NCBI RefSeq assembly: GCF_000016425.1
Contig: NC_009380.1
Span: 4,096,144-4,160,143, forward strand
Source of the DNA: Salinispora tropica CNB-440
GTDB lineage: Bacteria > Actinomycetota > Actinomycetes > Mycobacteriales > Micromonosporaceae
Reading direction: 5' to 3'
Length of the DNA: 64,000 nt
A program made the translations under genes and the position numbers. Positions 1-7,476 of the stretch are shown piece by piece (within the stretch, counting starts at the first letter, position 1; every line of letters begins with the position of its first letter). The notes beneath the pieces were generated by a model. That model was not told the origin of the DNA. It saw only the letters and a program-made list of their open reading frames with translations, and did no database searches.

Positions 1-1
1 G

Positions 2-187
2 GGGGTGGTGGCGCACATCGAACGCCGCGACCTGAGCCCCGGCGACCTGGTCTTCTACCGCGGGCTCGGGCATGTCGCCCTCTACGTGGGCAATGGTCAG
101 ATCATCGACGCCCCAACCGCCGGGCGCAACGTGGTGAAGCGCGACATGAATATCATGTCGATCGTGGGATATGGGCGGGTTCGCTGA
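2..187 (+). CDS. NlpC/P60-family cell-wall peptidase, C-terminal end (cut by window edge)
   Basis: The reading frame is open to the left edge, so only about the last 61 codons are present. The visible part has the second half of an NlpC/P60 domain: a 'LSPGDLVFY' strand, then 'GHVALYVGNGQIIDAP', whose His is the family's catalytic base. The catalytic Cys should lie upstream, outside the window. The family cleaves peptide stems of peptidoglycan outside the membrane. The protein ends soon after the domain, as is usual for secreted NlpC/P60 enzymes. A 13-bp spacing separates the stop from a strong hairpin. Family call is fairly safe; the N-terminal architecture is unknown. Confidence 0.8.
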   Translation, partial: GVVAHIERRDLSPGDLVFYRGLGHVALYVGNGQIIDAPTAGRNVVKRDMNIMSIVGYGRVR

Positions 188-205
188 GCAACCCGCCCGA
201 GGAGG

Positions 206-239
206 ACCGGGCCGGCATCCCCGCGGACGCCGGCCCGGT
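206..239. terminator. Hairpin between convergent NlpC/P60 and sigma genes
   Basis: A perfect 11-bp inverted repeat (206-216 with 229-239) with a 12-nt loop sits between the stops of two converging genes. There is no T-tract, as is common in high-GC actinomycetes. It could terminate both transcripts. Confidence 0.7.
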
Positions 240-243
240 GCGC

Positions 244-1242
244 TCAGGCTGCTGCCTGGAGCCCCTCGGCGCGGGCCAGCTCCCGCAGCCGTCCGAGCGC
301 CTGAATCTCCAGCTGCCGGATCCGCTCCCGCGAGAGCGAGAAGCGCGAGGCCACCTCGGTCAGCGAGTGCTCCCGGCCGTCCTCGAGGCCGTACCGGGCC
401 CGCATTATGCCGGCCGAACGGTCGTCGAGGTGACTGAGGAGGCCCTCGATGCGCTGCCGCTCCAGGCCGGTCAGGACGATGTCCTCCGGTGATGGCGCGT
501 CGCTGTCGGCGACAAGGTCACCGAGGTTGGTGTCGCCGTCGTCACCGACCGGGGTATCCAACGACACCGTGTCCTGCGACCAACGAACCAGCTCGTTGAC
601 CCGCTCGACGGTAACGCCGAGCGCCGTCGCGATCTGCTCCGGCTCGGGATCGCTGCCGAGCTCACGGGTGAGTTGCCGGGCCACGTTCCGCATCCGGTTG
701 ACATCCTCCACCAGGTGCACCGGTAGCCGCACGGTGCGCTCCTGCTGGGCGATCGCCCGGCTGATCGCCTGCCGGATCCACCAGGTCGCGTAGGTGGAGA
801 ACTTGAAGCCGCGCTCGTAGTCGAACTTCTCCACCGCCCGAACCAGACCGGTGTTGCCCTCCTGGATCAGATCCAGCATGGGCATCCCGGAACGGACATA
901 CCGTCGGGCGATCGACACGACCAGTCTCAGGTTGGCCCGGATGAACAGGTCCTTGGCCCGCGCCCCCTCAGCGACCAGCCGTTGGAGTTCTGCTTTCTCG
1001 ACGCCGGCCGGCACACGGTCCTCGTCGAGCAGATGCTCGGCGTACAGTCCGGCCTCGATCGCCTTGGAAAGATCGACCTCCGTGGCGGCGTCCAGCAACG
1101 GCGTCCGGGAGATCTCGTGAAGGTAGACGCCGACCAGGTCGCGCTCCTCGGCGACCTCGTCGGTCCGCATGCCGTTATTCTTGTCCACGTTGCCCACGGT
1201 CCCCTCGCTCGCGCCGGTTGCCCGGTTCCTTGCCATCCCCAC
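244..1242 (-). CDS. RNA polymerase sigma factor, sigma-70 family group 1/2 (SigB/Hrd-like)
   Basis: 332-residue sigma-70 protein with the full housekeeping-type core. Region 1.2 is at about 33-60 ('VGVYLHEISRTPLL'). Region 2 is at about 100-170, including the core-binding 'DLIQEGN' (124-130) and the promoter-melting stretch 'FKFSTYATWWIRQAI'. Region 3 is at 175-245 and region 4.2 ends in a helix-turn-helix at about 293-320 ('LSRERIRQLE'). It lacks the long acidic N-terminus of the essential HrdB/SigA, so it is probably a group 2 paralogue. The GTG start at 1242 has a GGAGGGAG Shine-Dalgarno about 9 nt upstream; an ATG at 1236 is the alternative. It faces the NlpC/P60 gene tail to tail. Confidence 0.9.
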   Translation of the reverse strand: MGMARNRATGASEGTVGNVDKNNGMRTDEVAEERDLVGVYLHEISRTPLLDAATEVDLSKAIEAGLYAEHLLDEDRVPAGVEKAELQRLVAEGARAKDLFIRANLRLVVSIARRYVRSGMPMLDLIQEGNTGLVRAVEKFDYERGFKFSTYATWWIRQAISRAIAQQERTVRLPVHLVEDVNRMRNVARQLTRELGSDPEPEQIATALGVTVERVNELVRWSQDTVSLDTPVGDDGDTNLGDLVADSDAPSPEDIVLTGLERQRIEGLLSHLDDRSAGIMRARYGLEDGREHSLTEVASRFSLSRERIRQLEIQALGRLRELARAEGLQAAA

Positions 1243-1663
1243 GTCCGCCAGCTCCCTCCCCGTACCATCCGCTGCTGCTCATCGGCGCTGACACCTGAAC
1301 AACAGTTGAGACGCGTCAGGGATTCCATATCGTGAGTCGAACGTGTCACGAATGCCTGATAATCAGCTGAGAGCACGATCCATGTTTGCTGTCAGACCCC
1401 CGGGTGTGGCCCTGAGCTGGGCACCACGTCCGTTAGCTGGATCGACGGCCGCCGGTCCGGGTCAATGGCACCACCACCCAGACCAGGGGCACAGCGACCC
1501 GGGTCACCACCGCACTGCGATCCTGGTCACGCCCGGATATGCCGCGGCGGCCCGGTCGGTTCATCCACACCCGTAGTGATACCCCACGCCAGGGTGAACA
1601 ATCCGCGGGCAGATTCCTGCCGGGCCGGGGCCAGTCGACGGCCCACCCCACCCATCCTGCCGA
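1243..1663. other. 421-bp non-coding stretch upstream of the sigma gene
   Basis: Short open frames here have no recognisable product and poor coding character. The stretch must hold the promoter of the minus-strand sigma gene and the 3' end of the kinase-like gene. I see no clear -10/-35 pair, RNA gene or strong hairpin. Confidence 0.4.
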
Positions 1664-2374
1664 TCACTGACGCGCCGGAATCCGGGCCGGCTCATCCGCC
1701 GGCTCCGGCGCCGCACCCAGCCAATCGTGCAGGTGCTCCCGAATCTGCCGACTCACCTCGTCTGCCGGACGGTCCGCGTCCACCAGCACGAAGGTGGGTT
1801 GCTCCGGCAGGCTCCGGTACGCGCGATCGGCCGCGATCAGGTATCGCATGCTCTCGTGGTCAGTGCCGCGCCGCTCGATCCGCCGGTACGCCTCGGTGGG
1901 GTCGACAGCCAGCAGGAATGTCACCTGCGGCTGGGGGAACACCCGGTAGCCGAGCCGGGCCATCCGCTCCCACCGGTGACCGCCGTGCGCCCGAATGCTC
2001 GCGTACTGGCAGGCGGCGTAGCGGTCCATCACCGCGACCCGGCCGGTCAGGCGGTGCCCCAGCAGGGCGGCGGCGATGGCAAGCCAGCGCAGAACCGACT
2101 CTGCGACCAGGAGGCCGGTACTCCCGAGGAGCCGCTGCGCGTCCGGCCGACCCAGTCGCCGCGCCACCCGGCCGAGGAAGCGCCGGCCACCAGCGTTGCG
2201 ATGGTAGGTGGCGGGGAGCCCGACCTCGGTCAGCGCCACAGCCAGCCGGTGGGCCTGCGTCGTCTTGCCCGAGCCGTCGATGCCGATCAGGGCCACGGCG
2301 CGCAGTCGGGCCCTGCCGCGTCGCAGTCGGGCCCTGCCGCGTCGCGCCCCCTTGGAATCGGCCACCCTGCACAC
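1664..2374 (-). CDS. dTMP-kinase-like P-loop kinase
   Basis: 236-residue protein with a Walker A loop 'GIDGSGKTTQ' at about residues 31-40, followed by a helix typical of thymidylate kinases. It has a 'MDRY' motif in the position of the DRY/DRF motif of Tmk (about 140-143) and a later 'LAVDPTEAYRRIERRG' resembling the Tmk strand-lid region. It probably phosphorylates a nucleoside monophosphate or a related small molecule. Tmk-like proteins of this sort also occur beside polysaccharide genes, so dTMP itself is not certain. The Arg-rich N-terminus (about residues 10-25) is made by a 21-bp tandem duplication. The ATG at 2374 is the longest start; GTG at 2365 is possible. Confidence 0.7.
   Translation of the reverse strand: MCRVADSKGARRGRARLRRGRARLRAVALIGIDGSGKTTQAHRLAVALTEVGLPATYHRNAGGRRFLGRVARRLGRPDAQRLLGSTGLLVAESVLRWLAIAAALLGHRLTGRVAVMDRYAACQYASIRAHGGHRWERMARLGYRVFPQPQVTFLLAVDPTEAYRRIERRGTDHESMRYLIAADRAYRSLPEQPTFVLVDADRPADEVSRQIREHLHDWLGAAPEPADEPARIPARQ
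2301..2342. repeat. 21-bp perfect tandem duplication
   Basis: Two identical 21-bp units (2301-2321, 2322-2342) lie inside the start of the kinase-like gene. Each encodes seven residues of the RRGRARL type, in frame, lengthening the basic N-terminus. Confidence 0.9.
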
Positions 2375-2524
2375 GCTATCCGACCCACGCTCTCACTCAT
2401 TCGGCCGATCCATCACCTTTGGTGATGGTTGCCGCTTTTCCTGCGCACTGCGCGAGGTGTGGCGGAGCACGATGCCGGGTACCGCCCTGGCACCTCCGCC
2501 GGATCACCAGGAACGGAGAGCCAG

Positions 2525-3109
2525 ATGGCCGAGCTCCGGGCCGAGAGCCTGGTGCACACGTTGAAGAAGGTCGCCGCCGTGCTCAAGCAGGAAGATATCC
2601 CCTTCGCGCTCGGCGGCAGCTTCGCGGTGTACGCGCACGGCGGCCACTCCAGCGAGCACGACGTCGACTTCCTGATCCGGAAGGTAGACGTTGACCATGC
2701 CCTGGGGGCCCTGGTCGCGGCTGGCTTCCTCGCCGAGCGCCCGCCCGAGGACTGGCTGGTCAAGGTCTTCGACGACGACCGCGTGGTGGATCTGATCCAC
2801 CGACCCATCGAAACCCCGGTGACGGACAAGACCTTCGTCGACACCGTCGTCCGGCCGGTGGACGCGATCCACATGCCGGTGCTCTCGGCGACCCAGCTGA
2901 TGGTGCACAAACTGCTCAGCTTCTCGCAGCACTACTGCGACTTCACTCGAGGCCTACCACTGGCTCGCTCGTTGCGCGAGCAGATCGACTGGGAACGGGT
3001 ATGCCAGGACACGCGCCACTCGCCGTACGCCGAGGCGTTCCTGGTGCTGCTGGACCGGCTTGGGGTGGTGGCGTACGCCGGCACTCCGGAACGAGGGGAG
3101 ACACCGTGA
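2525..3109 (+). CDS. Nucleotidyltransferase-fold protein
   Basis: 194-residue protein. Residues 30-52 read 'GGSFAVYAHGG..SEHDVDFLI': the GG/GS turn followed by an Asp-x-Asp pair is the metal-binding core of the polymerase-beta-like nucleotidyltransferase fold, as in AbiEii/MNT-type and related enzymes. The rest is helical with no recognised domain. The ATG at 2525 is preceded by GGAG at the right spacing; an upstream in-frame ATG (2429) lacks a site. Its stop overlaps the next gene's GTG by 4 bp, so the two are probably translationally coupled. Substrate is unknown. An antitoxin/toxin role is not supported, as no partner of that kind is adjacent. Confidence 0.7.
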   Translation: MAELRAESLVHTLKKVAAVLKQEDIPFALGGSFAVYAHGGHSSEHDVDFLIRKVDVDHALGALVAAGFLAERPPEDWLVKVFDDDRVVDLIHRPIETPVTDKTFVDTVVRPVDAIHMPVLSATQLMVHKLLSFSQHYCDFTRGLPLARSLREQIDWERVCQDTRHSPYAEAFLVLLDRLGVVAYAGTPERGETP

Positions 3110-3384
3110 CCGAGTACCGCGACGTCGCCACTCGACGAGCGACCGACGAGTACGTGGCAGCCGAGATTCACCGGCTCCTCGCCGAGGACCCCGACGTGGC
3201 CGAGCAGGGCATCACTGTCGTCCGCCGGGAGCTCGGCCTGGTGCTGCACGGCGAGGTGGAGAGCCCGCAGCGGCGGGACGAGATTCTCCGGCGCGTCGCC
3301 GCGCACTTCCCGAACCTGCCGGTCACCAGCGACATCGGGGTGATCCGCACGCAGCCGCCCACGGAGATCGAACAACTGCCCTGA
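3106..3384 (+). CDS. Small BON-domain-like protein
   Basis: 92-residue protein starting at GTG 3106, with GAGGGGAG just upstream and a 4-bp overlap with the preceding gene. The pattern of a short helix ('AAEIHRLLAEDP'), strand, 'GLVLHGEVESPQRRDEILRRVAAH' and terminal strand ('SDIGVI') matches the BON alpha/beta fold, which binds phospholipid or other ligands in OsmY-type proteins. There is no signal peptide, so it would act in the cytoplasm. Operon position between a nucleotidyltransferase-fold protein and a phosphoesterase suggests an accessory role, but this is inference. Confidence 0.6.
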   Translation: MTEYRDVATRRATDEYVAAEIHRLLAEDPDVAEQGITVVRRELGLVLHGEVESPQRRDEILRRVAAHFPNLPVTSDIGVIRTQPPTEIEQLP

Positions 3385-3394
3385 GGGAGGCCCG

Positions 3395-4171
3395 ATGGTG
3401 ATCCGAATCGCCGCCGTGGGTGACGTACATCTGGACGAAGACGTGGTTGGCCGCTTCCGGCCGGCTCTTGAGGAGGTGTCGAACCACGCCGACGTGCTGC
3501 TGCTCGCCGGTGATCTCACCCGGCACGGCACCGAGGCGGAGGCGCGGTGTGTGGCACGCGAGTTCGGTGGCCTGGGGGTGCCGGTGGTGACCGTACTCGG
3601 CAACCACGAGTACCAGTGTGACGAGGTACCCCAGGTGGTGCGGGTGCTTGAGGCCGCCGGAATCACCGTGCTGGAGGGCACCGGGATGGTGTTGGACTGT
3701 GCGGGCGGCCGGCTCGGCGTCGCCGGGGTGAAGGGGTTCGGCGGGGGTTTCGCCGGGCGCTGCGCCGCCGACTTCGGCGAGCCGGAGATGAAGGCCTTCG
3801 TCCAAACCAGCACCGAAAGCGCGAACGCGCTCGGGGCCGCTCTCCGCTCCCTCGACTGCGACCTGCTGGTGGCACTGACCCACTACTCCCCGGTGCCCGA
3901 CACGCTCGCCGGTGAGCCACCAGAGATCTATGCCTTTCTCGGCTGTTACCAGCTGGGCCAGGCGATCGACTCGGCCCCCACCACCCTCGCCCTGCACGGG
4001 CACGCCCATCATGGAACCGAACGCGGCACCACACCCGGAGGGGTACGGGTGCGTAACGTGGCGCACCCGGTGATCAAACAGGCATACAGCGTCTTTCACC
4101 TGGGCGGTCATCTCGATCAGGGCGAGGTTTCCCGCATGGGCAGCTCGGGTAGTCGGCCCGCGTGGAGCTGA
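3395..4171 (+). CDS. Calcineurin-like metallophosphoesterase
   Basis: 258-residue protein with all five metal-ligand motifs of the calcineurin-like phosphoesterase fold in order: 'GDVHLD' (Asp-x-His, residues 9-11), 'LLAGDLT' (about 37-43), 'LGNHEY' (about 68-73), 'ALTHYSP' (about 166) and the terminal 'LHGHAHHG' (about 202-209). It should bind two divalent metals and hydrolyse a phosphomonoester or diester, possibly a nucleotide; substrate is not predictable. No signal peptide. Eleven bases separate it from the BON-like gene, and its end overlaps the start of the next microprotein gene by 10 bp. Confidence 0.85.
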   Translation: MVIRIAAVGDVHLDEDVVGRFRPALEEVSNHADVLLLAGDLTRHGTEAEARCVAREFGGLGVPVVTVLGNHEYQCDEVPQVVRVLEAAGITVLEGTGMVLDCAGGRLGVAGVKGFGGGFAGRCAADFGEPEMKAFVQTSTESANALGAALRSLDCDLLVALTHYSPVPDTLAGEPPEIYAFLGCYQLGQAIDSAPTTLALHGHAHHGTERGTTPGGVRVRNVAHPVIKQAYSVFHLGGHLDQGEVSRMGSSGSRPAWS

Positions 4172-4305
4172 TTCTCTGGATTATCGCGGTCGTTCTGGTG
4201 GGGGCCGGCGTCTTCGCCCTGTTCCGGCACCAGATCCTGTGGGGAATCGTCCTCATCGTCGGCGGCCTGCTGGTCGGACCAGGCGGGGTCAACGCCATCA
4301 GCTGA
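4162..4305 (+). CDS. GPGG-motif small membrane protein
   Basis: 47-residue protein from GTG 4162 to TGA 4303-4305. Two hydrophobic segments (about 2-20 and 24-39) flank 'FRHQI', and the C-terminus carries 'LLVGPGGVNAIS' with the GPGG motif that defines a family of tiny actinobacterial membrane proteins of unknown role. The gene starts inside the last codons of the phosphoesterase gene and ends 4 bp before tspO, indicating one transcript. It is easily missed because of its size and GTG start. Confidence 0.75.
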   Translation: MELILWIIAVVLVGAGVFALFRHQILWGIVLIVGGLLVGPGGVNAIS

Positions 4306-4309
4306 CGGC

Positions 4310-4828
4310 ATGGACCGCAACCACGCCCGGGCGCGCCGGCGCGCACGTACCTCCGGCCGGGCCGGTGGCCGACGCCGATGGTGGTCCCTGCTCGGCTTCG
4401 TCACGGTTGTCTTCTGCGCTGCCGTGATCGGCGGGCTGGGAGCCCGCGACAGCAGCACCGTCTACGCCGGCCTCGAACAGCCCGCCTGGGCTCCCCCGGC
4501 GGGGGTTTTTGGCCCGATCTGGACGGTACTCTACGCGATGATCGCGGTCTCCGGCTGGCTGATCTGGCGACGCGGCGGCTTTGGTCCCGCGCTCTGGGCG
4601 TGGTCCGCGCAGCTGGCGTTCAACGCGGTGTGGAGCCCCCTCTTCTTCGGGGCCGGTCACTATGGGCTGGCATTCGCCGACATTGTTCTGTTGTGGTCGG
4701 CAGTCGGCGGGACCGTCCTGCTCTCCTACCCGATCTCCCGGGCTGCCGCGACTCTCCTACTGCCGTACTGGGCCTGGGTCTCCTACGCCGCCCTGCTCAA
4801 CCTGGCCATCTGGCAGCTCAACGCGTGA
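4310..4828 (+). CDS. tspO: TspO/MBR family tryptophan-rich sensory protein
   Basis: 172-residue integral membrane protein with five hydrophobic segments. Family hallmarks are 'LEQPAWAPPAGVFGPIWTVLYA' broken over residues 55-77 (the PxWxPP..FGxxWTxLY signature), 'FNAVWSPLFFG' (about 104-114) and 'LLPYWAWVSYAALLNLAIW' at the end. TspO proteins bind porphyrins and sterol-like ligands and are linked to tetrapyrrole handling and stress. The N-terminus is extended by about 25 Arg-rich residues. It closes the run that starts at 2525; co-transcription is inferred from overlaps. Confidence 0.9.
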   Translation: MDRNHARARRRARTSGRAGGRRRWWSLLGFVTVVFCAAVIGGLGARDSSTVYAGLEQPAWAPPAGVFGPIWTVLYAMIAVSGWLIWRRGGFGPALWAWSAQLAFNAVWSPLFFGAGHYGLAFADIVLLWSAVGGTVLLSYPISRAAATLLLPYWAWVSYAALLNLAIWQLNA

Positions 4829-4986
4829 TCGTCCGGGTCATTGAATCGAAGTTTCCAGATCGTTATCCGCTCGTGTCGCCTCCGGGGTGGACCACACCAG
4901 ATGCAGACGCTTTCGTGTGGAGCACGCCCATCGGACCGGCGCCAGGTCTGTCGCACCGACCCGCGCCGACCAGGAAGGAGGACGGC

Positions 4987-6330
4987 ATGGCGGTCTTCGC
5001 CAGACCACACCAAGCCTTCGTAGTAGCTGGCGTGCTCGGCCTGGCCGTCGGCGCCACCGCCTGCGGTAGTGACGACGACGGCAGCAGCAGGGCCGATTCC
5101 CCAGAGTGCGCGGTATACGAGCAGTACCAGGGCAACGGCGGCACCGAGGTCTCCATCTACGCGTCCATCCGCGACGCGGAGGCGGACCTGCTCGAACAGT
5201 CGTGGGAGCAGTTCGCAGACTGCACCGGCATTGAGATCGACTACGAGGGCAGCGGCGAATTCGAGGCACAGCTCCAGGTCCGGGTAGACGGTGGCAATGC
5301 GCCCGACATCGCCTTCATCCCACAGCCGGGCCTGCTGAAGCGCTTCGCGCAGGCCGGCAAGCTCACACCGGCCTCGGCCGAGACCACGGCGATGGCCGAG
5401 GAGAACTACGCCGCCGACTGGCTGCGGTACAGCACCATCGGGGGAGAGTTCTACGGCGCTCCGCTGGGCTCGAACGTCAAGTCATTCGTCTGGTACTCGC
5501 CGACGATGTTCCAGGAGCAGGGCTGGTCGGTGCCGACCAGCTGGGACGATCTGATCGAACTCAGTGACCGGGCCGCCGCCGACGGCATCAAGCCGTGGTG
5601 CGTCGGCATCGAGTCCGGTGACGCCACCGGCTGGCCAGCCACCGACTGGATCGAGGACGTACTGCTGCGGACGCAGACCCCCGAGGTCTACGACCAGTGG
5701 ACCACACACGCCATCCCCTTCAACGACCAGCGTGTCGTGGACGCGGTCGAACGGGCCGGCACCATTCTGCGAAACGACCGGTACGTCAACGGCGGCTACG
5801 GCGGCGTCAAGAGCATCGCCACCACCTCGTTCCAGGAGGGCGGTCTGCCGATCCTCCAAGACGAGTGCGCCCTGCACCGGCAGGCGTCGTTCTACGCCAA
5901 CCAGTGGCCCGAGGAGAGCCGGGTGGCCGAGGACGGCGACATATTCGCGTTCTACTTCCCGCCCATCGACCCGGCGAAGGGCAAGCCGGTGTTGGGAGGC
6001 GGCGAGTTCACCGTCGCCTTCGACGACCGCCCGGAGGTCCAGGCGGTGCAGACCTACCTCGCCTCCGGTGAGTACGCCAACGGCCGGGCCAAGCTGGGCA
6101 ACTGGGTGTCGGCGAACACGAAGCTCGACCTCTCGAACGTGACCAACCCGATCGACCGGCTCTCGGTCGAAATCCTTCAGGACGAGCAGACAGTCTTCCG
6201 CTTCGACGGCTCCGACCTGATGCCCGCCGCCGTCGGCGCCGGAACGTTCTGGAAGGAGATGGTGTCCTGGATCAGCGGCAAGGACACCGTGGCAGCCCTG
6301 GACGCCATCGAGAGTTCCTGGCCCAGCTGA
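4987..6330 (+). CDS. Sugar ABC transporter substrate-binding lipoprotein (AglE-like)
   Basis: 447-residue extracellular family 1 solute-binding protein. Signal peptide at 1-25 with a Cys at 26 in an 'ATAC' lipobox (Ala instead of Leu at -3), then an Asp/Ser-rich tether. The body shows 'APDIAFIPQPGLLKRFAQAGKL', 'FYGAPLGSNVKSFVWYSP' and 'GWSVPTSWDDLIELS', as in alpha-glucoside-binding AglE proteins. It should capture an alpha-linked di- or oligosaccharide outside the membrane and pass it to the two permeases downstream. A strong AGGAAGGAGG site precedes the ATG at 4987. First gene of the operon; a hairpin follows it, which may set its high expression relative to the permeases. Confidence 0.88.
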   Translation: MAVFARPHQAFVVAGVLGLAVGATACGSDDDGSSRADSPECAVYEQYQGNGGTEVSIYASIRDAEADLLEQSWEQFADCTGIEIDYEGSGEFEAQLQVRVDGGNAPDIAFIPQPGLLKRFAQAGKLTPASAETTAMAEENYAADWLRYSTIGGEFYGAPLGSNVKSFVWYSPTMFQEQGWSVPTSWDDLIELSDRAAADGIKPWCVGIESGDATGWPATDWIEDVLLRTQTPEVYDQWTTHAIPFNDQRVVDAVERAGTILRNDRYVNGGYGGVKSIATTSFQEGGLPILQDECALHRQASFYANQWPEESRVAEDGDIFAFYFPPIDPAKGKPVLGGGEFTVAFDDRPEVQAVQTYLASGEYANGRAKLGNWVSANTKLDLSNVTNPIDRLSVEILQDEQTVFRFDGSDLMPAAVGAGTFWKEMVSWISGKDTVAALDAIESSWPS

Positions 6331-6342
6331 TCAACCCGCCCC

Positions 6343-6370
6343 GGTGGCCCGGCCGCACCGCCGGGCCACC
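6343..6370 (+). terminator. Intercistronic hairpin after the binding-protein gene
   Basis: Perfect 11-bp stem (6343-6353 with 6360-6370), 6-nt loop, between the binding-protein stop and the permease start. Hairpins here often stabilise the binding-protein mRNA or partly terminate transcription so that permeases are made in lower amount. Confidence 0.7.
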
Positions 6371-6396
6371 GCCAGCCACGCATCCCCGGAGGGCGA

Positions 6397-7473
6397 ATGA
6401 ACTTCGACTTCGCCGATGAGGCACCAAAACTCGCGATGTTGCTGTACGGGGTGGTCGCCTTCGTGGCGGTGGTCGGTGGCCTCCTACTGCTACTCGACGT
6501 TGTCCCCGCCCGGCTCGCCCGCCGCCGGCAGGCCCGGCTCGCCCGCCGCCGGCAGGCCCGGCTCGCCGCGGCCGCCGCCGCGGGAACGCCGCTCGAGCCG
6601 GGCCGGCGCCGCTCCCGCGAGGGCCTGTTCGCCCTCTTCTTTCTGCTACCCACGGTCCTGATGCTCGGCATCGGGCTGATCATCCCCGCGATCCGTACCC
6701 TCGTGCTGTCGCTCAAGAACGGCGACAGCACGCAATGGGTCGGGCTGCGCAACTACGGCTGGATGGTCGACCGGCCCGAGATCGTCGACATCCTGTGGAA
6801 CACCGCCCTCTGGGTGCTGCTGGTGCCGCTGCTGGCCACCTCGGTCGGCCTGATCTACGCGGTGCTCGTCGACCGCGCCCGCCTGGAGGCCCTGGCCAAG
6901 TCCCTGATCTTCCTGCCGATGGCGATCTCGTTCGTCGGCGCCGGCATCATCTGGAAGTTCGTCTACGCGTTCCGGCCCGCGGAGGCAGACCAGATCGGCC
7001 TGCTGAACCAAATCTGGGTGTGGGTCGGCGGCGAGCCCCAGCAGTGGCTGTCGAACCCGCCGCTGAACACCCTGCTGCTGATCGTGGTGATGATCTGGAT
7101 CCAGGCCGGTTTCGCCATGGTGGTGCTCTCGGCCGCCATCAAGGCCATTCCCACCGACATGATCGAAGCTGCTCGTATCGACGGCGTGAACGCCTGGCAG
7201 CAGTTCTGGCGGATCACCCTGCCAGGTATCCGGCCCGCCCTGATCGTGGTGGTGGTGACCATCTCGATCGCCACGCTGAAGCTCTTCGACGTCGTCCGCA
7301 CGATGACGAACGGCAACTTCAACACCAATGTGATCGCGACCGAGATGTACAACCAGGCGTTCCGGTACGGGCAGACCGGCCAGGGCTCTGCCCTCGCCGT
7401 CGTCCTGTTCATCCTGGTCATTCCCATCGTCATCTACCAGGTACGCAATCTGCGCCGGCAGCGGGAGGTATGA
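6397..7473 (+). CDS. Sugar ABC transporter permease (AglF-like)
   Basis: 358-residue inner-membrane permease of the MalF/AglF group. An extra N-terminal membrane segment (about 13-38) is followed by an Arg/Ala-rich cytoplasmic stretch and the standard six segments. The EAA loop that docks the ATPase is at about 262-281, beginning 'EAARIDGVNAWQQF'. GGAGGGCGA upstream of ATG 6397 supports the start. It pairs with the downstream permease. No ATPase gene lies in the operon, so a shared MsiK-type ATPase encoded elsewhere is expected, as in streptomycetes. A 24-bp tandem duplication lies in the N-terminal cytoplasmic stretch. Confidence 0.88.
   Translation: MNFDFADEAPKLAMLLYGVVAFVAVVGGLLLLLDVVPARLARRRQARLARRRQARLAAAAAAGTPLEPGRRRSREGLFALFFLLPTVLMLGIGLIIPAIRTLVLSLKNGDSTQWVGLRNYGWMVDRPEIVDILWNTALWVLLVPLLATSVGLIYAVLVDRARLEALAKSLIFLPMAISFVGAGIIWKFVYAFRPAEADQIGLLNQIWVWVGGEPQQWLSNPPLNTLLLIVVMIWIQAGFAMVVLSAAIKAIPTDMIEAARIDGVNAWQQFWRITLPGIRPALIVVVVTISIATLKLFDVVRTMTNGNFNTNVIATEMYNQAFRYGQTGQGSALAVVLFILVIPIVIYQVRNLRRQREV
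6511..6558. repeat. 24-bp tandem duplication inside permease gene
   Basis: Two identical 24-bp units (6511-6534, 6535-6558) plus 9 bp of a third encode RLARRRQA twice in the cytoplasmic loop of the AglF-like permease, in frame. Confidence 0.9.
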
Positions 7474-7476
7474 CCC

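Noticed and set aside
1243..1663. Small genes on either strand
   Set aside because: Frames at 1343-1576 and 1433-1651 overlap each other, have no ribosome-binding site and no recognisable sequence.
2525..3384. Toxin-antitoxin pair (nucleotidyltransferase with a small partner)
   Set aside because: The small gene looks BON-like, not HEPN or antitoxin-like, and the run continues into housekeeping-type genes.
4378..6330. 650-residue fused frame running from the TspO region into the binding protein
   Set aside because: The first 200 residues are out-of-frame tspO sequence. A good ribosome-binding site and lipoprotein signal mark the true start at 4987.
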